Shown here piece after piece: positions 5,306-6,038 of a stretch of DNA of 6,038 nucleotides. Origin of the DNA: Candidatus Peregrinibacteria bacterium (GTDB lineage: Bacteria > Patescibacteriota > Gracilibacteria > Peribacterales > Peribacteraceae). The notes below the pieces were generated by a model that saw only the letters and a program-made list of their open reading frames with translations, had not been told where the DNA came from and ran no database searches. The position numbers and the translations under genes are program-made. Within the stretch, counting starts at the first letter, position 1. Every line of letters starts with the position of its first letter. Where the stretch lies: the NCBI GenBank assembly GCA_016215715.1, contig JACRIG010000022.1, forward strand, positions 1 to 6,038, read 5' to 3'.

Positions 5306-5910
5306 ATGATGACTGCGTCTCCCCTCAGTTTTCTGTTCAGTTCGGCCGGACTCTTCTATCTCTTCCTGATTCCGTTGCTTGCCGTGCAGCTGTTTGGACT
5401 CCTCGCTGTCGCGGCACTGGTGCGTCCGGGCACACGCATCGCGGAGACCGGCAAAGCGATTTTGGCTATTCCTGTCAGACGCTCGGCATCCTGCTCATGT
5501 CGATCGGCGGTATTCCCACGCTCTACTCCGTGCTCGCGAGCCAGCCGCTCAGCAGTCCCACGTACACGTCTCTCCTCTTCCTCTTCGCTGTCGGCGGCAT
5601 CACGTTCCTCTGGCATGACGATCACCTGAGCCGCATGGACGCTGCCTCCCGCGCCATCCCGCGGATGGTCTTCGGCTGCGCATGGAAATTCCTCGGCTTC
5701 GTCATCGTCCTGCTCTCGCTCCTCTCGTTTATGCTCCGCCTCACCCTGCAGGGCAATGCACTCCCCGACGGCTGGTGGGTCATGCATCTGGCGCTCCTCC
5801 TCTACGGTGTCATCCTCAGCTTCACAGAAATGGGCGTTCCCTCTTCCTCCGGAGCATTCCGGTCGCAGACGATGGTCGGCTCAGCGGCGATGAAGAAGAG
5901 GAAGAAATAA
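5306..5910 (+). pseudogene. Multi-pass membrane protein gene split by a one-base frameshift
   Basis: The frame from the ATG at 5306 encodes a hydrophobic stretch (residues about 7-39, SPLSFLFSSAGLFYLFLIPLLAVQLFGLLAVAALV) and then RPGTRIAETGKAI. Past about 5460 this frame turns into serine/arginine-rich nonsense and stops at 5629. The frame one base back resumes membrane sequence at once (GYSCQTLGILLMSIGGIPTLYSV) and runs to TAA at 5910, with further helices near FLFAVGGITFL, FLGFVIVLLSLLSFMLRL and MHLALLLYGVILSF, ending in basic KKRKK. Restoring one base near the T-run at 5460-5463 gives a protein of about 201 residues with four or five membrane segments. I do not recognise the family. The frameshift may be a real mutation, an assembly error, or less likely programmed slippage (no canonical slippery heptamer). 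The start is uncertain: no TACxxT box or Shine-Dalgarno precedes 5306; ATG 5309 and GTG 5255 are alternatives. Confidence 0.6.
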
Positions 5911-5912
5911 TC

Positions 5913-5932
5913 AAAAAATCACCTCCTTTTTT
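5913..5932. other. Copy of the 16S rRNA 3' end (anti-Shine-Dalgarno) / small A-T hairpin
   Basis: The plus strand reads ATCACCTCCTTT at 5918-5929, identical to the universal 3' terminus of bacterial 16S rRNA. The minus strand therefore holds a perfect extended Shine-Dalgarno, AAAGGAGGTGAT, while the genes in this window have none. A6 at 5913-5918 can also pair with T6 at 5927-5932 around an 8-nt loop, just after the stop codon at 5910, so a weak terminator is an alternative. On the minus strand only a 28-codon serine-rich reading follows, which I do not support as a gene. Confidence 0.4.
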
Positions 5933-5967
5933 CCCCTCTCCCCGCGGGAGAGGGTTAGGGAGAGGGG
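5933..5967. repeat. G/C-rich inverted repeat with two alternative pairings
   Basis: CCCTCTCCC at 5934-5942 pairs perfectly with GGGAGAGGG at 5946-5954 (9 bp, 3-nt loop). The same left arm, as CCCCTCTCCC at 5933-5942, also pairs with GGGAGAGGGG at 5958-5967 (10 bp). The two right arms are near-direct repeats separated by TTA, so only one hairpin can form at a time. From memory, CCCTCTCCC...GGGAGAGGGTTAGGG is a motif seen between genes in many bacteria, so it is probably an interspersed palindromic repeat that may double as a terminator for the membrane-protein gene. Confidence 0.6.
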
Positions 5968-5991
5968 CGGCTGTCGGGGTAAAGCAAATCA

Positions 5992-6020
5992 TTGACACAA
6001 CAATCCCGCATCGCTTTGAT
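5992..6020 (+). promoter_or_regulatory. Promoter pointing out of the right edge
   Basis: A perfect TTGACA at 5992-5997 is followed after exactly 17 bp by TTTGAT at 6015-6020, a 4 of 6 match to the -10 consensus. No start codon lies 7-9 nt downstream, so if a gene follows it has a leader and begins outside the window. The spacing equals that of the ruvB, SLH-gene and rplK promoters. Confidence 0.4.
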
Positions 6021-6038
6021 GCCTCCCTGATACCGCAA

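Noticed and set aside
5458..5464. Programmed -1 frameshift site in the membrane-protein gene
   Set aside because: In frame the heptamer is G-ATT-TTG, which does not fit X-XXY-YYZ, and no clear stimulatory hairpin follows. Mutation or sequencing error is simpler.
5356..5787. 143-codon minus-strand open frame rich in E and R
   Set aside because: It is the antisense of the hydrophobic membrane-protein gene; such charged mirrors are typical artefacts.
1..6038. CRISPR array, tRNA or rRNA genes, transposase, integrase, toxin-antitoxin or defence genes
   Set aside because: I looked on both strands and saw no regularly spaced repeats, cloverleaf, or proteins of these kinds. The 16S-like 12-mer at 5918-5929 is too short to be an rRNA fragment.

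Overview
The window looks like part of a compact bacterial chromosome of moderately high GC, probably from the Candidate Phyla Radiation (Patescibacteria), with a Peregrinibacteria/Peribacteria-like group the best guess. The guess rests on three things. There is an S-layer-homology (SLH) protein fused to a beta-propeller. The housekeeping genes (ruvB, rplK) stand alone rather than in their classical operons. None of the recognisable starts has a Shine-Dalgarno sequence; most start codons instead lie 7-9 nt behind a TACxxT -10 box, as expected for leaderless mRNAs. TGA is used as a stop (rplK and the first gene end with it), which argues against the UGA-recoding Gracilibacteria/SR1 lineages. 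The taxonomy is inference, not proof.

Layout. Positions 1-269 hold no convincing gene but three successive inverted repeats, including a perfect 36-bp palindrome. Next is a secreted PsbP-like-domain protein (+, 270-914). It converges, with a 21-bp gap, on a large secreted protein with three SLH repeats and a TolB/PD40-type beta-propeller (-, 936-2924). Upstream of that, on the same strand, is the Holliday-junction motor ruvB (-, 2952-3995). The 127-bp divergent region 3996-4122 carries the ruvB promoter, a possible LexA-type box and a perfect 8-8-8 palindrome that looks like an operator. Rightwards from there come a membrane-anchored protein of unknown function (+, 4123-4713) and ribosomal protein uL11, rplK (+, 4737-5159). 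The rplK promoter lies inside and just behind the end of the preceding gene.

After rplK there is a long AT-rich hairpin (5166-5229). It is followed by a multi-pass membrane protein gene split by an apparent one-base frameshift (about 5306-5910). The right edge holds a sequence identical to the 3' end of 16S rRNA, a G/C-rich repeat that can fold in two ways, and a good promoter pointing out of the window.

The genes do not form one pathway. Two encode information-processing housekeeping functions (RuvB, uL11). The others encode exported or membrane proteins. I see no strong evidence of a new defence or mobile system. The most interesting signals are regulatory: a uniform leaderless promoter architecture, the operator-like palindrome and possible SOS box between ruvB and its divergent neighbour, and several unrelated palindromic repeats in the gaps.
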